DNA from: Nostoc sp. UHCC 0926
GTDB lineage: Bacteria; Cyanobacteriota; Cyanobacteriia; Cyanobacteriales; Nostocaceae
Direction: 5' to 3'
DNA: 64,000 nt
NCBI RefSeq assembly: GCF_028623165.1
Contig: NZ_CP117772.1
Coordinates: 62,001-126,000, forward strand
Shown: positions 8,746-17,378 of the stretch, piece after piece
Layout: each line of letters starts with the position of its first letter
How positions within the stretch are numbered: the first letter of the stretch is position 1
The notes under the pieces: model-generated
What the model was told of the DNA's origin: nothing
The model's input: only the letters and a program-made list of their open reading frames with translations
Databases searched by the model: none
Program-made: the position numbers and the translations under genes

Positions 8746-8820
8746 TGTGACTGTAACCATAAGTTTGCCGGGGCGGCACGTTTATGCTTTCAAAACGCCT
8801 GGGCAAGTTTAGGTGAAAAA
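8746..8820. mobile_element. Remnant end of a second, related Tn7-like element
   Basis: Just outside the complete element another end-like sequence begins: TGTGACTGTAACCATAAG, close to the left end TGTGACTTACACCATAAG. It is followed by degenerate versions of the same binding site: ACCATAAGTTTGCCG inverted at 8756-8770, CGGCACGTTTATGCTT at 8774-8789 and TGGGCAAGTTTAGGTG at 8800-8815. About 80 bp inside, ignoring the later 286-bp insertion, lies the stop codon of a truncated tniQ. This is the same arrangement as in the complete element, so the two parts are read as the left end and tniQ of one decayed relative. Confidence 0.72.
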
Positions 8821-8824
8821 TTAG

Positions 8825-9110
8825 TGTCGGTTCGCAGACTAAATGAAAATTGTCGCGGACTATGTGAAAAATTGTCGCAAACTAATTGAAAATGACCTTG
8901 TGTAACCCTTATTCTCTCGTACTATATGGCGATCGCTAATTATAAAAGTATTTCTCCAAAGCCTTATAATGTAATGAGTTGCGACCTTTTATCCTCATTT
9001 GGCGGAAAATTTCAATTAGTCTGCGACAAATTTTCACTTAGTCTGCGACAAAACAAGCCAGAAACCTTATTATTCCATTGAGAATTTTTCACTTAGTCTG
9101 CGAACCGACA
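8825..9110. mobile_element. 286-bp non-autonomous element with Tn7/CAST-like ends
   Basis: Both ends carry the inverted repeat TGTCGGTTCGCAGACTAA (8825-8842 and its complement at 9093-9110). Inside are further near-copies of a roughly 21-bp unit, TCGCRGACTAAnTGAAAA: three in series at the left (about 8831-8893) and three inverted at the right (about 9013-9100). TTAG stands at both flanks (8821-8824, 9111-9114). There is no reading frame. TGTC-starting ends with spaced repeats are typical of Tn7-like and Tn5053-like transposons, so this is probably a MITE mobilised by a TnsB encoded elsewhere. It sits at the stop codon of the truncated tniQ. Confidence 0.75.
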
Positions 9111-9692
9111 TTAGTTTTGATGTATGGGTGGTAGGAAGTTAGAGGGTGTATTGGCAGCCAAATCTTCGACATCATCGAACCACATACACTGCCACAGAGG
9201 TTTATTGTTTTGATTAGAGAGCGGAGCTATCAATTGTTGCCGCCAAAAGTCTTCGCTGTCAGTTTCTTCATTAACTACTTGATTAAGTTGCAGTCCACCT
9301 AACCATAGATGACAGATTGAGCAATATCCTGGACGAGAATACCTTGATAATGGTGGAAACTCTTGCTGGCAGTGAGGGCATTGCTCAATCAGTGACTGAT
9401 GCTCATGGTGAGGGCATTCCTTGATTGTGTTGACTAACCACAGTAGTGGATTGTAAATTACTCGATTATTGGTACTCCAGGTGTCATAGCATACTGGGCA
9501 CCAAGCTTGATGTAAGCGCAGAATGCTAAACTCGAAAAAAATACTTGCCCACTTCAATGGCCACAGACAAGATAAATCTTGACGCTGGGTCAATTCTTCT
9601 AGAACTTGAATTAGCGCTCTTTTATGTCTCTGGTGAGAGAAAAATGCTTTGATTTGCTGAGACTCTTGAAATTCCTTGAAGGCTGTGAACAA
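9111..9692 (-). pseudogene. TniQ, N-terminally truncated paralogue
   Basis: The 193 codons match the C-terminal two thirds of the TniQ at 3900-4727: ALIQVLEELTQRQDL, LHQAWCPVCYDTW, NPLLWLVNTIKECPHHEHQ, GYCSICHLWLGG and WFDDVEDLAA all have counterparts. The zinc-binding CxxC/CxHH residues are kept, but the N-terminal TniQ domain is missing and the first 25 residues have no match. The 286-bp element sits directly after the stop codon. I treat it as a remnant of the second Tn7-like element; a working short TniQ cannot be excluded. Confidence 0.8.
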
Positions 9693-9796
9693 TACAGGCG
9701 CTGCTATGTCGGAAATATTGGGAAGTAATCAAATATATCTGTGAAAAAACCAAGGCATGGCATAGATTAGAGGTAACATGATTTAGCCACAAAATC

Positions 9797-10303
9797 ATGT
9801 TGAACGTGAATAAAAAAACTACTAAAAAAGCCTTAAACCCTAGCTGGGGAGGGTATAGAGAAAAATCTGGCAGAAAATCTACATGGAATCATAAACAAAC
9901 GAGTACAATCCGTATACCAAAAGCTTTTGAGCAAGAATTAATGAGGTATGCACGATATTTAGACACAGGATTCATACTTGATAATGAAACAGAATCAATT
10001 GATTGGGAGGATGATTTTGTGACTGAACCAAAATTGACTGTTCTAGATACAATTAGCGACGAGTTTGAATATGAAACAAAGTCAAGTTTAGAAGCAATAA
10101 ATGCGCCCAGCATTACTGACCGACTTGAAACAGTAACAGAATCAAGTTTCAAGGCTCAACCCATGCCATCGTTCATGGATGCAATATTTTTAGCCAGAGA
10201 GATTGTTCAGCAAAAAAAGTGTGCGCGAATATCTCTAGCTAGATTCATATCTAAGTGTTATTTGACACCAGTCAATAGCGAATCTTTGAAAAGTTATCCT
10301 TGA
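9797..10303 (+). CDS. Hypothetical protein with GGYREKSGRK motif
   Basis: A 168-residue protein starting MLNVNKKTTKKALNPSW. The N-terminal 45 residues are basic and hold GGYREKSGRKSTW followed by TSTIRIPKAFEQELMRYAR, a motif common in small cyanobacterial proteins with a probable ribbon-helix-helix-like or DNA-binding role. The middle (about 55-125) is acidic and low in complexity; the end is again mixed. It stands alone between the tniQ remnant and an IS701-type transposase on the other strand. Function unknown. Confidence 0.65.
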   Translation: MLNVNKKTTKKALNPSWGGYREKSGRKSTWNHKQTSTIRIPKAFEQELMRYARYLDTGFILDNETESIDWEDDFVTEPKLTVLDTISDEFEYETKSSLEAINAPSITDRLETVTESSFKAQPMPSFMDAIFLAREIVQQKKCARISLARFISKCYLTPVNSESLKSYP

Positions 10304-10316
10304 TCGATCTCATGGT

Positions 10317-11630
10317 TTATCCCGAATCCACGGTTATATAACCTTGAAACTGATTCATTATTTTTATCAGCTTCTGGAATACTAACTGGAAGTTAGTATT
10401 AACAAAAACGGCTAACCACGGTTTGATTAGATTCCAGAATATATATGGTTGAATAATTAATCTTAATTTGTTCAAAGTGGACTTCCATCCTAAACTGAAA
10501 TCCCACCATATATGGTTACTAAAATCTGCTGGTTCTCTTGAAAATTGCGGTGATATTGCTTCATTTTTGCTTTCGCTTTCAGATTTATTTCTAGCTTGAG
10601 CCTGTAAACTCACTAAAAAATAGGCGCTCATAACTAGCTCCCACCATTTTTCTATTTGCTGATAATTCGTAAGTCTAAAATCAGCCCATCCCAACTCATT
10701 CTTCCCTTGTTTAAAGGCATATTCCACCCAATTACGAAATCCATAAAGATTTCCTAATTTAACAGCCATATCACTTTTCAAATCGGTTTTTACATACCAT
10801 GTCTGATTTTTTGGTAGATTATTTGGGTCAGTAGTGATTCGCCAATATGTTATCAGTCTAGATTCGCTTTCATTTATCTGTTGTATATATCTTTTTTCTG
10901 ACTTTCCATCACTAAATTTCCGCTCAAACTCTTGCCACACCCCATACTTAGCCTCTTGGTCTGGCAAGCTAAACTCTCGATGATTACTTCTTATCGCTAA
11001 TAAATAATGTTTTTCGTACTTGCATAACACAGCAATAAATGTTGGACTTTCTCCATAAAGACTATCCGCTAAAACCAAATCAAAATTAAATCCAATTTTG
11101 AGCAATGCCTCAATTATTTCGACTGCCAATTGAGGTTTAGTTTTATAGACTCCTCCTACTTCGAGTCTTTTTCGTGGTTTATATATTAAAAATATTAAAG
11201 GAAAAGTCAAGTCTCCTAATACTCCATAAGCATTAACTGAGACAATTCCATTATCAACTTTTCCCAAGTTGCCAATATATTGTCTCGCAACGTAATCTGT
11301 GTGCTTCCCTTTCTTTTTATCTCCAGTTTCATCAATTACTAACTTAAATGAACGTCCCTCTAACATTAAGAGAGTTAGTTCTAAACGCCTGTCTCGTAAA
11401 GCAACTACTGACCAAGGTGAATTCGTCAGGAAGTTTTGCAGTGGTTGTGCATCGTGTAAACCAACTGCCTTAGCTATTTCTGGTAAAGATTTACGCTTTA
11501 TCTCAGATAACATTCCAGCGTGAAGATGTTTAAAATTCTCAAATGTCCTCACTTCTGGAAACAAATCTCTATAGACATCGCAGTACTGATCTACCACGGT
11601 GATCGTGGAGGTAGCCGTTCTTGAACCCAA
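10317..11630 (-). CDS. IS701-family transposase
   Basis: About 437 residues. The DDE residues are visible as Asp in KLVIDETGDKKKG, Asp in LVLADSLYGES and Glu in RNWVEYAFKQGKNELGW. The set VIDETGDxKKGxxTxYVARQYxG is typical of the IS701 family. The frame is intact from a TTG at 11630; a slightly later start is possible. I could not find convincing inverted repeats or a target duplication around it, so the IS borders are not given. The stop lies 14 bp from the end of the preceding convergent gene. Confidence 0.85.
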   Translation of the reverse strand: MGSRTATSTITVVDQYCDVYRDLFPEVRTFENFKHLHAGMLSEIKRKSLPEIAKAVGLHDAQPLQNFLTNSPWSVVALRDRRLELTLLMLEGRSFKLVIDETGDKKKGKHTDYVARQYIGNLGKVDNGIVSVNAYGVLGDLTFPLIFLIYKPRKRLEVGGVYKTKPQLAVEIIEALLKIGFNFDLVLADSLYGESPTFIAVLCKYEKHYLLAIRSNHREFSLPDQEAKYGVWQEFERKFSDGKSEKRYIQQINESESRLITYWRITTDPNNLPKNQTWYVKTDLKSDMAVKLGNLYGFRNWVEYAFKQGKNELGWADFRLTNYQQIEKWWELVMSAYFLVSLQAQARNKSESESKNEAISPQFSREPADFSNHIWWDFSLGWKSTLNKLRLIIQPYIFWNLIKPWLAVFVNTNFQLVFQKLIKIMNQFQGYITVDSG

Positions 11631-11690
11631 TTAAATACCCTTGCTAAGTTAAACTCTTAGTAATTAATTATACTCTAATGAGAGTAATAA

Positions 11691-11961
11691 AAGAGCGTTA
11701 AGTATGCGAATAACTTAACAAGTCAACCACAGCCACGCATTGAAACCTTTGCGAATACTTCAGTGGTGAATCGGAATGGATTGAAACCGCCAGGAGCAGT
11801 TGTTGGCCCAGATGACCGAGGGTTATGGTGGCCTACTTTACCGCCGCGACCAAGTGTTGATGAAGTTGAACAAACTTCCTTCAATGACTTCAACTCCATT
11901 TGCAGAGGAGAAAGAAGAAGATTCTTCAGGAGAAACATTCAGCCTTGATTTTGATTTGTAA
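11691..11961 (+). pseudogene. Hypothetical protein remnant, no start and one frameshift
   Basis: The frame from 11691 to 11948 encodes a protein-like stretch, PRIETFANTSVVNRNG then PPGAVVGPDDRGLWWPTLPP, with only a GTG at 11763 as start. A second frame, shifted by one base near 11870, continues to a stop at 11961 and ends with the acidic tail FAEEKEDSSGETFSLDFDL. The two together look like the 3' part of one gene that lost its start beside the IS701-type insertion. Family not recognised. From 11962 to 12276 I see no gene, only imperfect repeats of TGCTGAGT. Confidence 0.4.
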
Positions 11962-12294
11962 CCGTCAAAGGAAGTTGGCAATGATGAAGAGTGCTGAGTT
12001 CCAAGTGCTGTACATGGATAGCGGGGCGTTTAGCCCGTGCTGAGTTGAAAGACCGCCCACCAAAAGCGGGTATCAACCTTCTCTCTATAAGAAGATTCCG
12101 CTTGACTTCGGGCGGGGCTTTTACCGTAGTGCGGAAGTACTGAGTAATTCTTAAATTTACTCGCTTGCCGAGGCACTCAGCACTGAGTGGGTAAAGAAGG
12201 GGAATTAGCCTGTGCCATTCCATCAGTGAGAGCTAATTCATCAGCGATCGCTTTGCGAAAAAGAAAGTGAAAATTCTTGAACCGATACATCCAG

Positions 12295-12552
12295 ATGAAT
12301 CAAAAACAATTAGAAGACTCCATTTTGGAAGCTGTCTCTGACGCGATTGGGAGAGAATGGACAATTGAAGAAAAGCACTTCATTGAGAACAATTCCGAAT
12401 TGCAAAGTTACCTAAAAGAGTGGCTAAATAATTCCTTGAGTGATACTTGTTGGCATCCAGACAACTATAAATTAGTCCAAGACTTAAATACCCCTTCAAA
12501 CTTCAGTCCCCCCACGATGTTGGAAAATGAAGAAATTCACATTCCTTTTTAA
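12295..12552 (+). CDS. Hypothetical small acidic protein
   Basis: 85 residues starting MNQKQLEDSILEAVSDAIG; an upstream ATG at 12277 would add six residues. It is acidic, mostly helical in appearance (EEKHFIENNSELQSYLKEWLNNSL), and ends in a loop with Pro and Ser. No cysteine pairs, signal peptide or known motif. It is on the opposite strand from the following maintenance genes. Function unknown. Confidence 0.5.
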   Translation: MNQKQLEDSILEAVSDAIGREWTIEEKHFIENNSELQSYLKEWLNNSLSDTCWHPDNYKLVQDLNTPSNFSPPTMLENEEIHIPF

Positions 12553-12686
12553 AACCTTTCGTATTTGCTTCGTACTTGATTACGAGCCTTGAGATCAAAG
12601 AATAAGCTTTTAAGTCCACAAAAATTAGTAAGTCTTGTGCTTAATAAGCGGGTATTCATTCCAACTAACGATAAAGCACCGTCAAT

Positions 12687-12817
12687 TTGTAAGAATTCAG
12701 GAGTAAGAATTCAGAATAGTTAAACAATCAAATAAAGACTTGATAAATAAATATCCTAGTTTTAATAAACTTCTTAGATATTCTGGCTTCTGACTCCTGG
12801 GTGCTGAATTCTTACAA
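12687..12817. repeat. 14-bp inverted repeat bounding a 131-bp segment
   Basis: TTGTAAGAATTCAG at 12687-12700 is the exact reverse complement of 12804-12817. The first arm is followed by a second near-copy, GTAAGAATTCAG. Such AATTCAG/CTGAATT repeats are dispersed in filamentous cyanobacterial genomes. The segment lies directly downstream of the large minus-strand gene and might fold in its transcript. There is no gene in it. Confidence 0.55.
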
Positions 12818-12818
12818 T

Positions 12819-15800
12819 CTATCTTTGTAAGTCTATTTGTTGTGTTTGAGATTTAGCTAATATTTTATCAATTTGAGTATTGACATCCTCAAAAGTTTGC
12901 AATATCTGTGGAGTTAGTTTATTAGTCTGCACCTGACCAGATTGCAAGTTTAAAATTACCTCCCCATTTTTCTGCGAAATAGTTAAATCTCTCTGCTGGG
13001 TATTGAAAGCCAAGTCATAAATCTTTCCTAGAACTTGAGTACCATTTTCATCAGACTTACCCCAGACCATGCCAATCCTTTGAGCAATTTGAGTCAATCG
13101 ACTGATGACTTCAAGCTCAATTTTATCTTTCTTCATTACTGTCAACGCTTCGGCTGATAATTGCTCACCAGCTTTAAACCCATTTGCCACTTCTACAATG
13201 CGCTTTTTGTAATTTTCCGACTTCCCTAACTTATCTGCGGTATTATACCAATTTCTCAAGTCATCAATAGTAACTGATTGAGGTTGGACTTCTTGATTGG
13301 GTGCGGCTCTGTTTTGTGGTTCAGGAAACGGGACTATTTTACCGTCTACATAATCCCCCAAGGGTTCAAGATGTAGTCCCCAGACCTGCTCTTTTTCGGT
13401 AAACAGTTCTGGTAATGCTTTGGGTGAGTGCTTTTCCATATCAGCCCACTGCTGTTGATAAACAGGGTCAGCAATCATATCAGGTGTAATTTGATACTGT
13501 TTCCCGACTCGAAAGGCGATTTGTTTATCAATGCCTGTAGCTAGAGCAATATCACCCTGTTTAAATCCATACTGTTTGTAAGCAGGGTAAGCTCTAGTGG
13601 TATGAGTCCGACCATATCCTCTCATCGCATCAATGCAAGTATCCACGGGTAAAAGATTGGTGTCACCATGCATCATTAATGGGTAGTTCATGGGAATCGG
13701 CAAGCCTTTGATGCCTGAAGGGGCGACATTTTGAATATCTTGAGGTGGAGTGGAATGTCGGCTTTGCAAAGGCTGCGATTGTGCTGTTTGTTCTGGTAGT
13801 TTAAAAAACTGCGGTCGTGTGGCGAGGGAATTAACTCTTTGTTGATAGTCACTATCCGTTTCAATAATTCCCCCGAATTTCTTGGTCATGCTCTCCAAAG
13901 TTTTGGCAGGGATGGAGCTATCAACCAAGTTAAATACCGCTAGACCTTTTTTAGTTTCCCTGATAACATCTTCTGTTGGTACTTGCTGACATTCAACTTT
14001 TTGAGCAGTTAACCATTTAGTCACAGTATCAGCTTTCTGGTTGTCAACAGCCAAGCTCATGACTCCAAGTTTTTTGTTTTCTTGGGTAGAAAATAAGAAA
14101 GTAGGACGCTCTTTAATATGATGTAGAATTTTCGCACTACTCTCAATCATCTCCTGTTGTTGGCGGTTAACCGATTGAGTCCCAAAAACTTGGAATTCCT
14201 TTGTCCACTTCTGGGGATATTCAACGGTATTAGGGTCAATTTGAGCGCAAATAACAGAAAAATTACTTTGAATAATAGCGGGTGCGGGTGTAAGTTGTCC
14301 GGTTTTGAGTAGTCCAAGCTGTCTGAGCGCGTCTTTGTCTTTTTTGAAGTGCAATGCTCCCAAAGGTTCACCATTCAAAAACACAGCATCTCTAGGTTTG
14401 GAAGCTGAGGTTTCGATAGTCAGTTTTCGGTAATCTTGATCGTTGAATGTCTGACCAGAAAAATCATAAAAGTTAATTTTATTAATTTTAAGTAAATTGC
14501 TATTGGGAGATTCACCCAGGACAAACGCCTGATCTCCAGTTTCGGAGATAGACGTGAGTTTCAACTTTAAGGGATTACCGTTTTTGAGATAATCAACAGC
14601 TTTTAACTGAAGAAGCGAATCACTGTCTAACTCACCCAAAGTTTTGCCATCAAGTTTGATTTTTACTGTTTTGTCAGTCACCGGCACAGTGCCAAATTCC
14701 AAGTTGACCGGTTCGGCGTTAAAAACAAGTCCTGCATAAGAGAAGTTCTTGAGTTCACGGATAGTAATTTCAACCGCCTCAAACCCTGGCAGTCCAATAG
14801 TTGCTTTGGCAGTAGCAGGTTCTACCCCAACCATACTCGCTTGCGCTTTTGTACCAATGGGAAGCTGTGCGGTTCTGGTTTCAAGCATGGCGAATTCTTT
14901 ATATTCGCCGTCAGTATCCTGTACAAATAACAATCTGGAAACGTGGCGTTCATGTCCGACTGGGTGGTGGCTAGCCCTAATTTCTATCGGGTGCAAATCA
15001 TCCTTGTTCCAGTCTCGACCCAAAAATTGATTCGCTTCATTCAAAAGTGTGACTAATTTCGGTTCGGTAAATTGCAATTCATCCAGGCGGGATATAATCT
15101 CAGTTGGGAAAGCAGCGAAGGCGAAATTGGATACTTTTTTGGCGCAAGCCTGGGGGTTTGCGTTTTCTTTCCTTGCAACTTCAAGTTCATCCTGGCGGGA
15201 TGCACAGATGTTCCAAGCGGCGGCAGAGGATGCAAGTTTTTCTGACTCTAGGATCTTCGCATAAAATGCGAGAGCCGCATCATTTGCCAAGGCAAAAAGT
15301 AGTTTAGTTTGGCTTCTAGTAAGTTCTGGTTTTAGTTCTAGGAGTTTAGCTCCCTGCATGGTCATCCCCGTCTTGAGGTTGTGGTCAGTCACAGATTGTT
15401 GGCTAACTGTTCCCAGTTTATGGTAAGCGGGTTTCCTATCCTCCCCAATCTCACCATCTATCTGTGCAACTGCTAATAATCGGTGAGGGCGTTCTTTACT
15501 TCTGAATTTTTCTGGAATTTCATCTAAGCGAATGTTCAGCGTCTGGGCTTTCCAGATTAGGGGATGCCCGTAACGGGTGAGATTGGTAATTTCGAGTTTC
15601 GCCCCCTGTGGAGTTTGCACTATTGCGGATGGACCTTTCTCGGTTTCACGCCGTTGGGACATCCGAACCGCAGCGTTGAATTTCAGATCAAACTCGTATT
15701 TGGCGGCAACTGCTGCAAATTTTTGCTGTGGTGTAAATTCTACTCCTTTGAATAAGTCTTTAAACTGGACAATGGGACGCGATTCTAACTGTGATTCTTG

Positions 15801-16052
15801 GAAATATTTATTGGTTTGGCTAATTAATAATTCTACTGGTGAGTAACCTTTTGGTGTTATCCCTGTGTTTAAATAAGCTGACGAAGATTTCTTATCTTTA
15901 ATATAATTAACATCACGATACAAGTAGCGGCTGTTTTCCCTGATTAAATCCATCTCAGGTTTTTTAGCACTTTTGAATAAATCAACCGCTATTTGGTTTT
16001 GATAACATCCCTCACCAATCATTTCTCGGTACATCAGGCGGTTAACATCCAT
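12819..16052 (-). CDS. Very large plasmid protein of unknown function (main part)
   Basis: 1077 residues, with no signal peptide or membrane segment. I see no nucleotide-binding motif. It seems built of several globular parts joined by Gln/Pro-rich linkers (around residue 750). Notable stretches include SHHPVGHERHVSRLLFVQD, KIKLDGKTLGELDSDSL, and near the C-terminus MHGDTNLLPVDTCIDAMRGYGR and FKQGDIALATGIDKQIAFRVGKQYQ. The frame is open upstream of its ATG (TPEIIQQA before MDVNRLM) as far as a stop at 16092-16094. The preceding ORF (16042-16581) reads as its N-terminal part, broken by one base. It leads the minus-strand maintenance region; a role in plasmid maintenance or transfer is only inferred from position. 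Confidence 0.7.
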   Translation of the reverse strand: MDVNRLMYREMIGEGCYQNQIAVDLFKSAKKPEMDLIRENSRYLYRDVNYIKDKKSSSAYLNTGITPKGYSPVELLISQTNKYFQESQLESRPIVQFKDLFKGVEFTPQQKFAAVAAKYEFDLKFNAAVRMSQRRETEKGPSAIVQTPQGAKLEITNLTRYGHPLIWKAQTLNIRLDEIPEKFRSKERPHRLLAVAQIDGEIGEDRKPAYHKLGTVSQQSVTDHNLKTGMTMQGAKLLELKPELTRSQTKLLFALANDAALAFYAKILESEKLASSAAAWNICASRQDELEVARKENANPQACAKKVSNFAFAAFPTEIISRLDELQFTEPKLVTLLNEANQFLGRDWNKDDLHPIEIRASHHPVGHERHVSRLLFVQDTDGEYKEFAMLETRTAQLPIGTKAQASMVGVEPATAKATIGLPGFEAVEITIRELKNFSYAGLVFNAEPVNLEFGTVPVTDKTVKIKLDGKTLGELDSDSLLQLKAVDYLKNGNPLKLKLTSISETGDQAFVLGESPNSNLLKINKINFYDFSGQTFNDQDYRKLTIETSASKPRDAVFLNGEPLGALHFKKDKDALRQLGLLKTGQLTPAPAIIQSNFSVICAQIDPNTVEYPQKWTKEFQVFGTQSVNRQQQEMIESSAKILHHIKERPTFLFSTQENKKLGVMSLAVDNQKADTVTKWLTAQKVECQQVPTEDVIRETKKGLAVFNLVDSSIPAKTLESMTKKFGGIIETDSDYQQRVNSLATRPQFFKLPEQTAQSQPLQSRHSTPPQDIQNVAPSGIKGLPIPMNYPLMMHGDTNLLPVDTCIDAMRGYGRTHTTRAYPAYKQYGFKQGDIALATGIDKQIAFRVGKQYQITPDMIADPVYQQQWADMEKHSPKALPELFTEKEQVWGLHLEPLGDYVDGKIVPFPEPQNRAAPNQEVQPQSVTIDDLRNWYNTADKLGKSENYKKRIVEVANGFKAGEQLSAEALTVMKKDKIELEVISRLTQIAQRIGMVWGKSDENGTQVLGKIYDLAFNTQQRDLTISQKNGEVILNLQSGQVQTNKLTPQILQTFEDVNTQIDKILAKSQTQQIDLQR

Positions 16053-16581
16053 CGCCTGCTGAATAATCTCTGGAGTTCTGTTGGGATTCTCTTAAGGTTA
16101 GCAAGTCATAAAGTTGTGTTGAAATCTGCCCATAACAATCGCCAACTAATTTATATGCCAAATCATTCGATAATATCCCTCCATTTTCACCCCTGTTATC
16201 AGTAGAATCATCTAGTACCAAAATGTTTAGATTTTCGTGAATCGCATTTTTACAAACCCCAAGGAAGATGGAACCATAAGCACCCCGGTCTTTACTATCT
16301 GGACAAATTTTTTGAATCGTTTCTAAACATTCTTTGTCTCCATAAAGTAAACGAGTCTTAGAAGACAGTAATAAAATCTGTCCATCTGGATGATTCTTTA
16401 ATTCTTCATCGGTGCTGTATTCATCTGAGTGTCCAAATGAAAATTCTTTGTCAGCAAAGTAAAATTCTAGTAAAGTATTACTGAGCTTTTCAGTTAAAAT
16501 TGATTGAGAGTCAGTTTTGCTATCGTCTATATAGATACAATGAGTTAAACGAGGGTCAAAATGCTTCAATTCCAGAGTCAT
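16042..16581 (-). pseudogene. N-terminal part of the large plasmid protein (frameshifted)
   Basis: 179 codons starting MTLELKHFDPRLTHCIYIDD. The mid-part KNAIHENLNILVLDDSTDNRG and the end AYKLVGDCYGQISTQLYDLL look like normal protein, but the last 18 codons (SQQNSRDYSAGDGC) do not. The frame one base over continues ENPNRTPEIIQQAMDVNRLM, which leads into the 1077-residue ORF. Dropping one A from TTAAGAGAATCC near 16093 would join Leu-Glu-Asn-Pro and give a protein of about 1255 residues. The overlap is 11 bases. A sequencing error or a true frameshift are both possible. Confidence 0.6.
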
Positions 16582-16628
16582 AAGATTTGAAATTTGATAA
16601 ACATTAATTAAATTTTTGAGAGGCTTTT

Positions 16629-17159
16629 ATGTCAAGGATTAAGCGTTGGATAAATATGAATAAAAAAGAATTCAACCCAGATGGAAGCTTGAAAAGTGAA
16701 GCTCGGCAAGAAATGTTATCCAAAGGTGAAGATCCAGGAGCAATTGATAGTTATGCTCGTAGAGTAAAAGAAGAGTATGACGAGTGGAAGCACCTGGATG
16801 AGACTCATCCAGAACCGTGGCCAATCTACACAGCCTACGATTTCTTCACAGAACAAGAAAAAAGGGAATTTAACCCTGATGGTTCTCTCAGACCTGAATA
16901 TGTAGAATACGCTCAGAAAATTGGTATCAGTGAAAGTGCGTTGGAACAGCTTGAGTGGCGCAAGAAAATCGAGGTTGATGATTACAACAAAGTGTCTGCT
17001 AAATACGCAGAAAAGGGTATTAATTTTGGTGCATGGCAGATGAGAGGAAGGATTGAAGATAGCAGAACATACATCCAACGTCGTCAGCAGATGGAGCAAG
17101 ACCTGCGTAACTTTGAGCCGGAAGACAGTTTGCCTTTCGACAAGTACACCTCTTATTAA
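16629..17159 (+). CDS. Hypothetical protein with repeated EFNPDGSL motif
   Basis: 176 residues, hydrophilic, starting MSRIKRWINMNKKEFNPDGSL; the sequence GAGAGG lies just before the ATG. The motif EFNPDGSL occurs twice (about residues 14-21 and 80-87), each followed by a helix (KSEARQEMLSKGEDP; RPEYVEYAQKIGISE), which suggests an internal duplication of a roughly 65-residue unit. No known family, no signal peptide. It diverges from the large minus-strand gene, so the 47 bp between them must hold both promoters. Confidence 0.65.
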   Translation: MSRIKRWINMNKKEFNPDGSLKSEARQEMLSKGEDPGAIDSYARRVKEEYDEWKHLDETHPEPWPIYTAYDFFTEQEKREFNPDGSLRPEYVEYAQKIGISESALEQLEWRKKIEVDDYNKVSAKYAEKGINFGAWQMRGRIEDSRTYIQRRQQMEQDLRNFEPEDSLPFDKYTSY

Positions 17160-17378
17160 AGTAGGTGAGTTACGCTGTAACCCCGTTTTTATCCATCAAA
17201 TACAGTGATTTTACTTGAATATGTGAAAGAAAGCGATCGCCTCACCTTGGGTATGAAAATAAATATTTATAAACTGCCTTTTTACTCCGTTGACTTGAAA
17301 GATTTTAGAGATTGCTGATGGAGTATCATAGTCAGTAATCGCAGTGCAGTAAATAAATATACCGCACTGTCACTGTGT

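Noticed and set aside
3851-9110. A CRISPR-associated transposon (Cas12k or Cascade type)
   Set aside because: No Cas12k, Cas5-8, repeat-spacer array or tracrRNA-like sequence is found between or near the ends.
11725-11795. Two ATTGAAACC words resembling the end of cyanobacterial CRISPR repeats
   Set aside because: Only two copies, different upstream bases, and both lie inside a protein-like frame. No array or cas gene is near.
14749-15307. Several plus-strand frames opposite the 1077-residue protein
   Set aside because: They are antisense shadows of the minus-strand gene, with low-complexity Ser/Ala/Cys content.
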